From Actinacidiphila rubida (GTDB taxonomy: Bacteria > Actinomycetota > Actinomycetes > Streptomycetales > Streptomycetaceae): a DNA stretch of 64,000 nt. Location of the stretch: positions 1 to 64,000 of the forward strand of contig NZ_FODD01000003.1 in assembly GCF_900110255.1 (NCBI RefSeq). The letters are read 5' to 3'. The position numbers and the translations under genes were made by a program. The notes below the pieces were generated by a model. That model was not told where the DNA came from. It saw only the letters and a list, made by a program, of their open reading frames with translations, and did not search any database. Positions 18,681 through 26,842 of this stretch are shown in pieces (position 1 is the stretch's first letter; every line of letters begins with the position of its first letter).

Positions 18681-20009
18681 CTACTTCTTCACGCGTACGG
18701 TCTTCGTCGACCGCGTCTCCAAGGTCATCTCGTCGGCGTCGGCCACCCTGGCCTTCAGCCGCACAGTACCGCTCGCCGCGTCGACGACGTCGACGACCTT
18801 GGCGAGCAGCTTGGCCGTGTCCTCGTTGCCCGACGCGCTCGCCAACTGCACGGCGCGGCCCAGCTTCGCGGTCGCGCTGTCCAGGTCGCCGGCCTTGCGC
18901 GCCTCCAGTCCCTGCTGGATCACCTGGGCGAGTTCGGCCTGCCCCGTGTAGTGCGCGACCTGCGGGCTGATCCGGGTGGAGGCGGCCATGTCGTCGGTCC
19001 ACACCGCCCGGACCAGGCCCTGCGCCAGCACCTCGGAGGCACCGCCGGACTGCGGCAGCACCAGCGACACCCGGGCGGCCAGCATCTCCTGGCCGATGCC
19101 GGCGGCCGGCACGCGCACGCACACGTGGTAGTCGCGGGACTCGTCGCCCCACGACCCGGTCGGGTAGTCGCCGGCCCGCGGACCGGCCTCGGTGCGGCGG
19201 CCCGTGAGGTCCTCGACGGTCGGCGCCACCTGCTTGACGTAGGCGATCTCCGAGCCCTGCGGGGTCCACAGGCGCAGCGCGACGTCCGCGACCTCCTTGC
19301 CCATGGCGTTCTCCATCATCGCCTGGAAGTCCGCGGCCAGGCCCTCGGGATCGGCGACGATGTCGACCGAGCCGAGCATCGCCGACGCGATCCCGGTGAG
19401 TTCCTTGACCTCCCAGTCGGTGCCGACCCCGCGCGCGTCGCACGTGAAGCGGCCCGCGCAGGCGGCCAGGGCGGCCTGCAACTCCTCCGGCTTCTCGTGC
19501 TCGTTGCGGCCGTCGGTGAGCAGGATGCCGTGCCGTATCGCCACGTCGCCGGTCGCCAGCAGCCGGTCGGCGAGCTTGAGCCAGGTGCCGATGGCGGTGC
19601 CGCCGCCCGATGTCAGCTTGCGCAGCGCCTGCTTGGCCTGCGCGCGCGTCGCCGGATCGGCCGTCGCCAGCCCGCCGTCGGCCGGGTAGACCTCCCGTGC
19701 CTGGTGGGTACCGGCGACCACCGCGAAGGCCACGCCGTCGCGCAGGGTGTCGATCGCCGCGGCGGTGGCGTCGCGGGCGTTGCGCATCTTCGTCGGCGGG
19801 TACTCCATCGAGCCCGAGCAGTCGACCATGATGACCACCGCGGCGCTCGTCCCCGGCGCGCCGTCCAGCGGCCGTCCGCCGGACGTGCCGCCGCCGGTCG
19901 CGGTGACCGTCACGATGGCGTTGACCTCGCGGGCCCCCTCGGGCAGGAACTCGTTCTGGTAGACGTCGACGCTGAACTGCGGAACGTTCGACTTGGAAAG
20001 ACTCGGCAT
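18681..20009 (-). CDS. von Willebrand factor A (vWA) domain protein
   Basis: 442 residues from ATG 20009; the frame is open far upstream but that part is shadow of the PP2C gene. The metal-ion-dependent adhesion site begins DCSGSMEYPP near residue 63, with TSGGGTAIGTWL and LLTDGRNEHE as the remaining MIDAS pieces. The C-terminal third is helical (ARKAGDLDSATAKLGRAVQLA), resembling a tetratricopeptide-like tail. There is no signal peptide, so it is probably cytoplasmic. vWA proteins linked to PP2C phosphatases and Ser/Thr kinases recur in bacterial stress and secretion control. Here it sits between the PP2C and FHA genes. Confidence 0.92.
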   Translation of the reverse strand: MPSLSKSNVPQFSVDVYQNEFLPEGAREVNAIVTVTATGGGTSGGRPLDGAPGTSAAVVIMVDCSGSMEYPPTKMRNARDATAAAIDTLRDGVAFAVVAGTHQAREVYPADGGLATADPATRAQAKQALRKLTSGGGTAIGTWLKLADRLLATGDVAIRHGILLTDGRNEHEKPEELQAALAACAGRFTCDARGVGTDWEVKELTGIASAMLGSVDIVADPEGLAADFQAMMENAMGKEVADVALRLWTPQGSEIAYVKQVAPTVEDLTGRRTEAGPRAGDYPTGSWGDESRDYHVCVRVPAAGIGQEMLAARVSLVLPQSGGASEVLAQGLVRAVWTDDMAASTRISPQVAHYTGQAELAQVIQQGLEARKAGDLDSATAKLGRAVQLASASGNEDTAKLLAKVVDVVDAASGTVRLKARVADADEMTLETRSTKTVRVKK

Positions 20010-20118
20010 TGCCCACCCCTGTGCTCGTGAAGCCCTCTTGCCTGACCTGCTGCCCCGACCCCGCTCCGGTCCGCGGCGCCGCCGCGGGCCCGGCCGCTCC
20101 CGGACCGCCCCGGTCTTC

Positions 20119-20158
20119 CGGGTGTCCAGGTGTCCGCGCGTCCGGGCGTCCGGGTGTC
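20119..20158. repeat. 8-bp tandem repeat, five in-phase copies
   Basis: Units CGGGTGTC, CAGGTGTC, CGCGCGTC, CGGGCGTC, CGGGTGTC follow one another exactly, with degenerate copies out to about 20190. It lies in the 203-bp gap between the PP2C and vWA genes, which may also separate transcription or translation of the two halves of the locus. Confidence 0.85.
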
Positions 20159-20212
20159 CGGAGTGCCCGGGCCTCCGGACACCCGGGTCCTCCCCGGGCT
20201 TCCCCCGCCGGT

Positions 20213-21607
20213 TCAGGCGGAGGGGGATCCTGCCCGCGACACGGCCGCCGGGAACGGCAGCACGGCGACTGTTACGTTGTCGTGGCCGCCGCCGTCCAGC
20301 GCCAGGCCCAGCAGGGCGCGGGCGCTGTGCAGCGGCCGGGCGCGGGCGTCGGCGGGAACGGCCTCGGCCATCTCCGCCGCCGACTCCGCGTAGTTCCACA
20401 GCCCGTCGGTGCACACCAGGATCACCCCGGGCTCGTCCGGCTGGAACGCGGCGACGTGCGGATCGACCTCCACCGCGTCCGCGCCGAGCCACCCGGTGAT
20501 GGCGTGGGCCCGCGCGTCCGCGTAGGCCTCCGCCTCCGACATCAGCCCGGCGGAGACCATCCGGGCCGCCCACGAGTCGTCCTCGGTGAGCCGCGACGGC
20601 GGCCGCGTGCGGTCGTCGGGGATCCAGTAGGCGCGGCTGTCGCCGATCCAGCCGACGGTGAACACGTCCCCGGTCACCACGGCGCTGACGCAGGTGCAGG
20701 CCGGGGCGTTGTGGTGCGGCCGGCCGCCGGGCTCGGGCTCCTCGTCGGCGAGTGCGGTCACCGCGTCGAACGCCGCCATCAGCGCGCCACGCATCGCGTC
20801 GTTCGCGCTCGCCCCCCGCTCCAGCGCCTCCAGCAGCGCGTCGCTGCCGGCCGCCGAGGCGGCCGCGGAGGCGTCGTCCGGCCGGTACGCGGTGGACACG
20901 CCGTCGCACACCACCGCGGAGACCGCGGGGGTGCCGTCGGGCAGCGAGGCCGCCGCGAGGGCGAACGCGTCCTCGTTGCGGTGGTGCCGCAGGCCGCGGT
21001 CGCTGACCGCGGCCACGCCCTCCAGCTCCTTCTCCTGGTGGTCGCGCTGGCGCGGCTGGGCGTGCCCGCAGTGCTCGCAGTAGCCGTCCTCGTCCACGCC
21101 GCCGAGGCCGCACGCGACACACACCGGGCCGCTGTCCGCGGCCGCCGCCGGTTCCTCCTCGCGCGGGTCGGACAGGCGGCTGGGCACGCTGAGCACGAGG
21201 GTGTCCTCGGCGCCGTCGCCGGCCCCCTCATCGGCCGCGGCCCCCTCACCGGCTCCGTCGCCGCCGGGCGCGCCGTCACCGGCGTCCGCGCCGGCCGTGC
21301 GTCCGGCCGGCACCGCGGGGGCGGCGGCCGGTCCGGCGGACGGCGGGGCGATGCGGAACCCGCCGGAGGCGTGCCCGTCGCCCTCTCCCGCGCCGCTCCC
21401 GCCGGGGGCCGCGCCGGGCGGGGTGCCTGCCGCGCCCCGCGGGCCGGGCGGCGCCTCGGCGGTGCGGGCGGCGGCCGGCGGGGCCGTCACGTCCTGGCCG
21501 CAGTGGCCGCAGAAGCGGTCCTCGGCGTCGAGTGGTTCGGCGCACGCCGGGCAGGCCGCGGGGATCGCGGGGGCCGCGGAGGGCGCTGACTCGGGCAGTG
21601 GTGGCAT
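20213..21607 (-). CDS. PP2C-family serine/threonine phosphatase with N-terminal zinc ribbon
   Basis: 464 residues from ATG 21607. The N-terminal Cys4 ribbon is CPACAEPLDAEDRFCGHCG, followed by ~115 low-complexity residues and a second Cys-rich motif (CVACGLGGVDEDGYCEHCG). The PP2C domain covers about 210-460: AVSDRGLRHHRNEDAF, VVCDGVSTAYRPD, GWIGDSRAYWI, CTDGLWNY and GHDNVTVAVLPF give the metal-binding Asp residues. Its start lies 4 bp after the kinase stop, so kinase and phosphatase are made together and are the obvious writer/eraser pair. Cytoplasmic; no membrane segment, unlike PstP. Confidence 0.94.
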   Translation of the reverse strand: MPPLPESAPSAAPAIPAACPACAEPLDAEDRFCGHCGQDVTAPPAAARTAEAPPGPRGAAGTPPGAAPGGSGAGEGDGHASGGFRIAPPSAGPAAAPAVPAGRTAGADAGDGAPGGDGAGEGAAADEGAGDGAEDTLVLSVPSRLSDPREEEPAAAADSGPVCVACGLGGVDEDGYCEHCGHAQPRQRDHQEKELEGVAAVSDRGLRHHRNEDAFALAAASLPDGTPAVSAVVCDGVSTAYRPDDASAAASAAGSDALLEALERGASANDAMRGALMAAFDAVTALADEEPEPGGRPHHNAPACTCVSAVVTGDVFTVGWIGDSRAYWIPDDRTRPPSRLTEDDSWAARMVSAGLMSEAEAYADARAHAITGWLGADAVEVDPHVAAFQPDEPGVILVCTDGLWNYAESAAEMAEAVPADARARPLHSARALLGLALDGGGHDNVTVAVLPFPAAVSRAGSPSA

Positions 21608-21611
21608 GTGG

Positions 21612-24239
21612 TTACACCCAGGTCCTGGGGCGGAAGCGGTTGGCGCGCTCCACCAGTTCGATCCTCGCACCGTCCTGGCGGGCGAGCCGGGCCAGCACCC
21701 GGTACGAGCGCTCCAGGCCGAACCGCAGCCCGCGCTCGCTGAGTTCGGCGCCGAGCACGCCCTGTCCCGCCCCCGACGGTACGCCCGCAGGGGCGCCGTG
21801 GGGCGCGCCGACACGTCCGGCCAGCACCCAGTCGAGCGCGCTGCCGAGCACCTCGGTCGCCAACTGCTCCCGCCGGTCGCTGTCCAGGCCCTGCCGCTGC
21901 AGCGCCTCCACCTGCAGCGCCGCGGCCTGCAGGTCGGACAGCAGGGGATCCTGGGGCGAGCGGTCCCGCAACCGGGATCTGATCGCCGCGACACGTGCCG
22001 CGGTGAAGTGGATCGACGACTCCGGCACCGACTCCAGGGTGCGCACGGCCCGTTCCCGGTCGCCGGACTTCAGCAGCACGCGGGCCAGGCCGAACGCCGC
22101 GCTGACGTAGGCCCGGTCGGTCGTCCACACCAGCCGGTAGTACTCGGCGGCATTGTCCAGCTGGCCCAGCACCTCGGCGCAGGCGCCCAGCGCCAGCTTC
22201 GGCGCGGGCTCGCCGGGGAAGGCGTCGTAGACCGCGTCGAAGCTCAGTGCGGCGGTCGTGTTGTCGCCCTGGCACAGCGCGCTCAGCCCGCGGTGCCACA
22301 CCACGCGCCAGTCGTCGCCCTCCTCCGCGGCCTCGTCGGTGAGGTTCCGCATCACCTGCCGGGCGCCCTCCGCGTCGCCGAGTTCGAGGCGGGCGCGCAG
22401 CTCGCGCAGCCGCAGCTCCGGCGACTCGGCGGGTGCCGACGCGAGGGCCGCGACGAGTTCGGCGGGTGCGGTGGCCGAAAGCCCGGCGAGGAAGCCCGCG
22501 TTGGGGTCGGAGGGGTCGACGTGCGGGACGGGCAGGGCGAGTGCGGCCGCGACCGGGTCCATCCGTGCCATCGCCGGGGCGCCGCCGCGCAGCCCCGGGA
22601 CGCCGGGCAGTGCGCCGCCGCGGCCGGTCAGCGCCGGCGGGGGAGGGCCGAACCCGGCCGGGACCGCGCCGCCCGCCGGTCCGGCGGCCCTCGCGGGCGG
22701 GTTCGCCCGGTCGCGCCTGCGGGCCGCCTTCTCCAGCGCCCGGTCCGCACCCAGCACGGACGTGTCGCCGAGCAGGGGCATCACCAACTCGGTGTCCACC
22801 ACGCGCAGTTCGGGGCCGAACAGGGTGGACAGGGCCGGCCGCGGCACGCCGGTCTCCAGCGCCACGACCTCCCGCAGCACACCGAGGAGCTGGTCGGACA
22901 TCTCCTCCGCGGAGGCGAACCGCTTGCCCGGGTCGGGGTCGGTCGCCCGCACCAGCAGGCGGTAGAACGACTCGTACCGGGAGAACACCTCGATGTTCGC
23001 CGGGTCCGGCAGGCTGTCCACGAACACGTTCGTGTAGCCCTGGAAGTCGAAGGTCAGCACCGCCAGCGTGCGCGCCACGGTGTAGAGGTCGGACGCCACC
23101 GACGGACCCACCTCGGCGACCTCGGGCGCCTGGTAGCCGACCGTGCCGTAGATCGCCGACTCGGTGTCGTCCATCCGCCGGACGGCGCCCATGTCGATGA
23201 GCTCCAGCCGGTCCTCGGTCTGGATCGCGTTGTCGACCTTGAAGTCGCAGTACAGCAGGTTGCGGCTGTGCAGGTGGCCGAGGGCGTCCAGTGCCTCGAT
23301 GGCGAACGCGATGGCCTGCGCGACCGGCAGCGGTTCGCGCCGGCCGTCGGGCGTGCGGCGCTCGTTGGCGATCTCCTTCAGCGACTTGCCGCCGACGTAG
23401 GCCATCACGATGTAGCCGTCGAGGGTGCCGCTGCGCTGGTCGAGGTGCTCGACGAAGTTGTAGATGCGCACGATGTTGGGGTGCTCGATCTCGGCGAGGA
23501 ACCGCCGCTCCGAGACCGCCGCGGCCAGCGCGTCCTCGTCGCCGGTGTCCAGCAGGCCCTTGAGCACCACCCAGCGGTCGGAGACCGCGCGGTCGATGGC
23601 CAGGTAGATCCAGCCGAGGCCGCCGTGCGCGAGGCAGCCCACCACCTCGTACTGCCCGTGGACGACGTCGCCGGGGCGCAGCTTGGGCGAGAACGAGTAC
23701 GGGTGGCCGCACTTGGTGCAGTAGCCCTCGGTACGGCCCGGGCGGTCGCCGCGGCTGCGCCCCACGGGGGACCCGCAGTCGCCCTTGCTGCAGTACCGCT
23801 TGCGCTCGGGCACCTCGGGGTTGCTCATGACGGCCGCGACCGGGTCGGGGCGCGGGATCGGTGGCACGCTCACCAGGCCGGCGCCGAGCTTGCCGCGCGA
23901 CGGGCCGCTGCCGGTGCCCTTGCTGCTGCGCACCGACACCGAACGGCCGCTGCCGGAGCCCGACATCGCCTGTGAGAGCCGGCCGGAGACCGAGCGCCTG
24001 GACGCCTGCGAGGTGGACCGCGACGAGCGCGAGGAGCGGCTGGACGAGGAGCGGCCGGAGTCCGCCCCGGCGCGGGCCGCGGGGATCGCGGGGGAGGCCT
24101 GCGCGGGCGGCAGGGACGTGCCCTGCGCCGGCGGCACGGCGGCGGGCACCGGTGCCAGGCCGCAGGTGTCGCAGTACAGCACCCCGCCGCCCATGTCCTC
24201 CAAGGTTCCGTCGCACCCTGGCCGTTGGCACTTGCTCAC
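21612..24239 (-). CDS. pknG: PknG-like serine/threonine protein kinase with TPR domain
   Basis: 875 residues from GTG 24239, with GGGGGAGA upstream. Order of domains: zinc ribbon (CQRPGCDGTLEDMGGGVLYC), a Ser/Arg-rich region (about 50-110), and a rubredoxin-like Cys cluster (YCSKGDCG ... GYCTKCGHPYSF). Next come a kinase domain (GWIYLAIDRAV with VVLKGL lysine, catalytic loop YCDFKVDN, DMGAVRR in place of DFG) and a long C-terminal TPR array. This is the PknG architecture; YCDFKxDN and DMGA are PknG hallmarks. In mycobacteria and corynebacteria PknG phosphorylates the FHA protein GarA/OdhI to control glutamate metabolism, and GlnH/GlnX supply the amino-acid signal. Relatives of both partners are encoded just upstream here. 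Confidence 0.94.
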   Translation of the reverse strand: MSKCQRPGCDGTLEDMGGGVLYCDTCGLAPVPAAVPPAQGTSLPPAQASPAIPAARAGADSGRSSSSRSSRSSRSTSQASRRSVSGRLSQAMSGSGSGRSVSVRSSKGTGSGPSRGKLGAGLVSVPPIPRPDPVAAVMSNPEVPERKRYCSKGDCGSPVGRSRGDRPGRTEGYCTKCGHPYSFSPKLRPGDVVHGQYEVVGCLAHGGLGWIYLAIDRAVSDRWVVLKGLLDTGDEDALAAAVSERRFLAEIEHPNIVRIYNFVEHLDQRSGTLDGYIVMAYVGGKSLKEIANERRTPDGRREPLPVAQAIAFAIEALDALGHLHSRNLLYCDFKVDNAIQTEDRLELIDMGAVRRMDDTESAIYGTVGYQAPEVAEVGPSVASDLYTVARTLAVLTFDFQGYTNVFVDSLPDPANIEVFSRYESFYRLLVRATDPDPGKRFASAEEMSDQLLGVLREVVALETGVPRPALSTLFGPELRVVDTELVMPLLGDTSVLGADRALEKAARRRDRANPPARAAGPAGGAVPAGFGPPPPALTGRGGALPGVPGLRGGAPAMARMDPVAAALALPVPHVDPSDPNAGFLAGLSATAPAELVAALASAPAESPELRLRELRARLELGDAEGARQVMRNLTDEAAEEGDDWRVVWHRGLSALCQGDNTTAALSFDAVYDAFPGEPAPKLALGACAEVLGQLDNAAEYYRLVWTTDRAYVSAAFGLARVLLKSGDRERAVRTLESVPESSIHFTAARVAAIRSRLRDRSPQDPLLSDLQAAALQVEALQRQGLDSDRREQLATEVLGSALDWVLAGRVGAPHGAPAGVPSGAGQGVLGAELSERGLRFGLERSYRVLARLARQDGARIELVERANRFRPRTWV

Positions 24240-24396
24240 GGTCTCCCCCTCATCCTTCCCCTGACACACGACGTGACGCCCGACGGCACTCGCGGCACCG
24301 GCGCCGCCGCTCGCACCGCCACTCGCAACGGACCTGCACGGCACGGCACTTCACTGGTGAGGACGTCTGCGACGGCCCCTGCGGATCCGCGGATCG

Positions 24397-24419
24397 GCGC
24401 GATTCGCGCAATCGCGCCG
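24397..24419. terminator. Stem-loop before the PknG-like gene
   Basis: GGCGCGATT (24397-24405) pairs perfectly with AATCGCGCC (24411-24419) across a 5-nt loop. It lies 20 bp after the stop of the unknown helical gene and about 160 bp before the kinase start, where it could attenuate or terminate read-through. Confidence 0.5.
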
Positions 24420-24439
24420 GACGCGCGGCGGGCGGGCGG

Positions 24440-25759
24440 TCACGCCGGTCCCCGGCGGTCGCTGGGCGCGGTGGGCGGGGTGCCGAGGTCGGCCAGCGCC
24501 TGCTGGTACCGCTGCACCGAGCGCTCGGCCGCGGCCAGGTCGCACGGCGCGCTCCACAGCAGGCGCCGGGCCTGGTCGTACCGCTCGATCAGCAGCGGGT
24601 CCTCGGCCATGCCCAGGCGTGCCACCTTCGCCCGGTAGGCGTCGAGGCGGCCGCGCAGCTCCGCCCGCACGGCCAGCGGCGCGGTCACCGCGGTCAGCGA
24701 GTCCCGGGCCCGCAGCAGCTCGTCGTCGGCGTGGTCCTCCAGGGCGTCCAGCAGCGGCGACAGCCGGTGCCACTGTGCGGTCCTGGCGAACTCCTCGGCG
24801 CCGGCCAGCTGTTCGTGCAGCGCCGCGGCCGGGCCGCTGACCGCGGGCACGTCCGAGGCGAGGATCTTGGACAGCACCTCGACGCGGGCGGCCCGCGCCT
24901 CGGTGAGCGTGCGGTCGGCGCGCGAGAGGACGTCCCGCAGCCGCTTGAGCCGGTGCTCGGCGTCGTCGCGGACGTGCAGCACCGCCTCCACCTCGCGGCG
25001 GATGTCCTCCAGCCGGTGGCCGCACGCGTCGTAGCGGGCCATGTCGGGCCGGCCGGGCGCCGGCCGTGCCCGCCAGAACGACAGCGGGTCCGAGACGCTC
25101 CGCGCCCGCAGCGCCGCCAGGTCCGCGACCAGGCCCTCCAGGTCGTCGCCCGCCGGGTGCGTCCCGGGGCGCACCCCGACGGAGTGGGCGAGCGAGCGGA
25201 CCCGCTGCGTCTCGGCGGCCAGCAGGTCGATCCTGGCGGGCAGGGCGGACCACACCGAGTCGGCGGCGGCGACCGTCTCCATCGCCTGGTCGTACCAGCC
25301 GTTCATCCGCCGCAGCAGCTCGTCCAGGCTCAGCTGCTCGGTGAGGCGGGCCGGACCGGTCAGCGAGCGGGCCGCGTCGGGCACCGCGGCGCCGGTGACC
25401 GTCACGCCCTCGCCGCGCAACAGCTCGGTGAGGCGGCCCAGTTCGGTCTGCGTGGGCCAGCGGCGGCGGGCCCGCAGCGTGCGGGCGTCCTCCAGCGCGG
25501 CGGTGTACGCCTCGAAGTGGGTCCACAGCACGGTGATCGCGGCGTCGGTCTCCGCCCACCGCTCCTTGGTCGGACCGGTGAGCTCCGCGCCCTCCAGCAG
25601 CCTGCGGCCCGAGTGGTCCTGCAGGGCCAGCAGGGACGACTCGATCGCCTCGTGCTCGGCGGCGAGCCGCGCCAGGGCACGGTCCACGTCCTCCCGGCTC
25701 ATCACCGGCCCGGATGGTCCAGCGACCGCCATCGCACCCTCTTCCGTCACGTCCGTCAC
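24440..25759 (-). CDS. Unknown helical protein between GlnH-like and PknG-like genes
   Basis: 439 residues from GTG 25759; ATG 25732 has a better ribosome site (GGAAGAGG) and would give 430 residues. Almost entirely alpha-helical and charged, with heptad-like stretches such as AEHEAIESSLLALQDHSGRRLLEGAEL, and no membrane segment or Cys motif. I do not recognise a family. Its position in the sensor-to-kinase locus suggests a coiled-coil adaptor linking the membrane sensor to the kinase, but that is inference. A 200-bp gap with a stem-loop separates it from the kinase gene. Confidence 0.85.
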   Translation of the reverse strand: MTDVTEEGAMAVAGPSGPVMSREDVDRALARLAAEHEAIESSLLALQDHSGRRLLEGAELTGPTKERWAETDAAITVLWTHFEAYTAALEDARTLRARRRWPTQTELGRLTELLRGEGVTVTGAAVPDAARSLTGPARLTEQLSLDELLRRMNGWYDQAMETVAAADSVWSALPARIDLLAAETQRVRSLAHSVGVRPGTHPAGDDLEGLVADLAALRARSVSDPLSFWRARPAPGRPDMARYDACGHRLEDIRREVEAVLHVRDDAEHRLKRLRDVLSRADRTLTEARAARVEVLSKILASDVPAVSGPAAALHEQLAGAEEFARTAQWHRLSPLLDALEDHADDELLRARDSLTAVTAPLAVRAELRGRLDAYRAKVARLGMAEDPLLIERYDQARRLLWSAPCDLAAAERSVQRYQQALADLGTPPTAPSDRRGPA

Positions 25760-25793
25760 CCCCCGGCCGCCGCCGATTCCGCCCGGTCCGCCG

Positions 25794-26807
25794 TCACTGC
25801 CGGTACTTCGGTGCCGGCGGCCCGGTGAGCCCCGGCAGGTCCTGGGCGAGCCAGCGGCGGTACGACGTCATCCACTCGCTGTCCGCGCCACCAGAACGGT
25901 ACGCGGCCAGAACGGCGTTGACCTTGCGTACCAGATCGGGCTCGCCGGTGTTCATGGCCACACCGTACGGCTCGTCGGTGACCGGGTGGCCGACCAGGTG
26001 CACCGACGGGTCCTGCGCCGCCTGTCCGGCGGCCAGCGCGTTGTCGGTGAACACCGCGTCGGCCAGGCCGAGTTGCAGCCTGACCAGGCAGTCCAGCTGG
26101 TTGTCCACCAGCAGGATCGAGGCGCCGTGCCGGTTGCCCTCCAGGGTCTGCTCGCCGGTCGAACCCCGCGCGGTGCACACCGTCTTGCCCTGGAGCGAGT
26201 CGTCGAACCCCGTGACGGACGAGCCCTCCGGGGCGAGGATCTGCTGCCCGGCCTCGAAGTACGGGGTGGAGAACGCCACCGGGTTCTTCGGGTCGTCGAC
26301 CCGCTGGCAGTTGATGGTCATGGTGCGCACCACCATGTCGACCGTGCCGTTCTTGATCAGCGGGATCCGCTGGCTGGTGGGCACGGTCAGGAACTGCACC
26401 GCGTCGGGGTCGCCGAGGATCGACCGGGCCAGGGCGTGCACCAGGTCGATGTCGAACCCGGCGAGCTGGCCGGTCGCCGGGTCGCGGAAGCCCCACAGGT
26501 AGCTGTTCTGGTCCACGCCGACCTTCAGCCGGCCGCGCTGCCTGATCCGCTCGACCGCCGGGCCGTCCGTGGGGCCCGTCGAGGGGTCGAGGCTGGCGTC
26601 GCAGTTGTCGTGCGCCTGCTGCGGCGCGGACGCGTAGCGGGCCGTCGTCAGGGGCGTGGCCGCGCCTCGGCTGATCGGCCCCCGGTCGCCCAGCGGCGTG
26701 AGGGTCCCGCCGATCGCCAGCGTGCACACCGCCGCCATCGCGGCGACCCCGCCCCAGCCGCGCCGCCGCCACAGTCTGCGGCCCCGCAGGTATCCCCAAC
26801 CGCTCAC
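25794..26807 (-). CDS. GlnH-like amino-acid-binding protein (SBP family 3)
   Basis: 337 residues from GTG 26807 (GGGAGGC upstream). One N-terminal hydrophobic segment (GWGGVAAMAAVCTLAIGGTL) is preceded by Arg residues. The lone Cys there does not make a good lipobox, so it is probably membrane-anchored or secreted. The mature part is a type 3 solute-binding domain: RGRLKVGVDQNSYLWGFRD, LAGFDIDLVHALARSILGD, VDMVVRTMTINCQR. No ABC permease or ATPase for amino acids is nearby, so the protein is likely a sensor subunit, as for mycobacterial GlnH, which binds Asp/Glu and works with GlnX to control PknG. It lies 35 bp after the GlnX-like gene. Confidence 0.92.
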   Translation of the reverse strand: MSGWGYLRGRRLWRRRGWGGVAAMAAVCTLAIGGTLTPLGDRGPISRGAATPLTTARYASAPQQAHDNCDASLDPSTGPTDGPAVERIRQRGRLKVGVDQNSYLWGFRDPATGQLAGFDIDLVHALARSILGDPDAVQFLTVPTSQRIPLIKNGTVDMVVRTMTINCQRVDDPKNPVAFSTPYFEAGQQILAPEGSSVTGFDDSLQGKTVCTARGSTGEQTLEGNRHGASILLVDNQLDCLVRLQLGLADAVFTDNALAAGQAAQDPSVHLVGHPVTDEPYGVAMNTGEPDLVRKVNAVLAAYRSGGADSEWMTSYRRWLAQDLPGLTGPPAPKYRQ

Positions 26808-26842
26808 CGCACGCCTCCCGCCCGGTCCACCGGGCACCCCTC

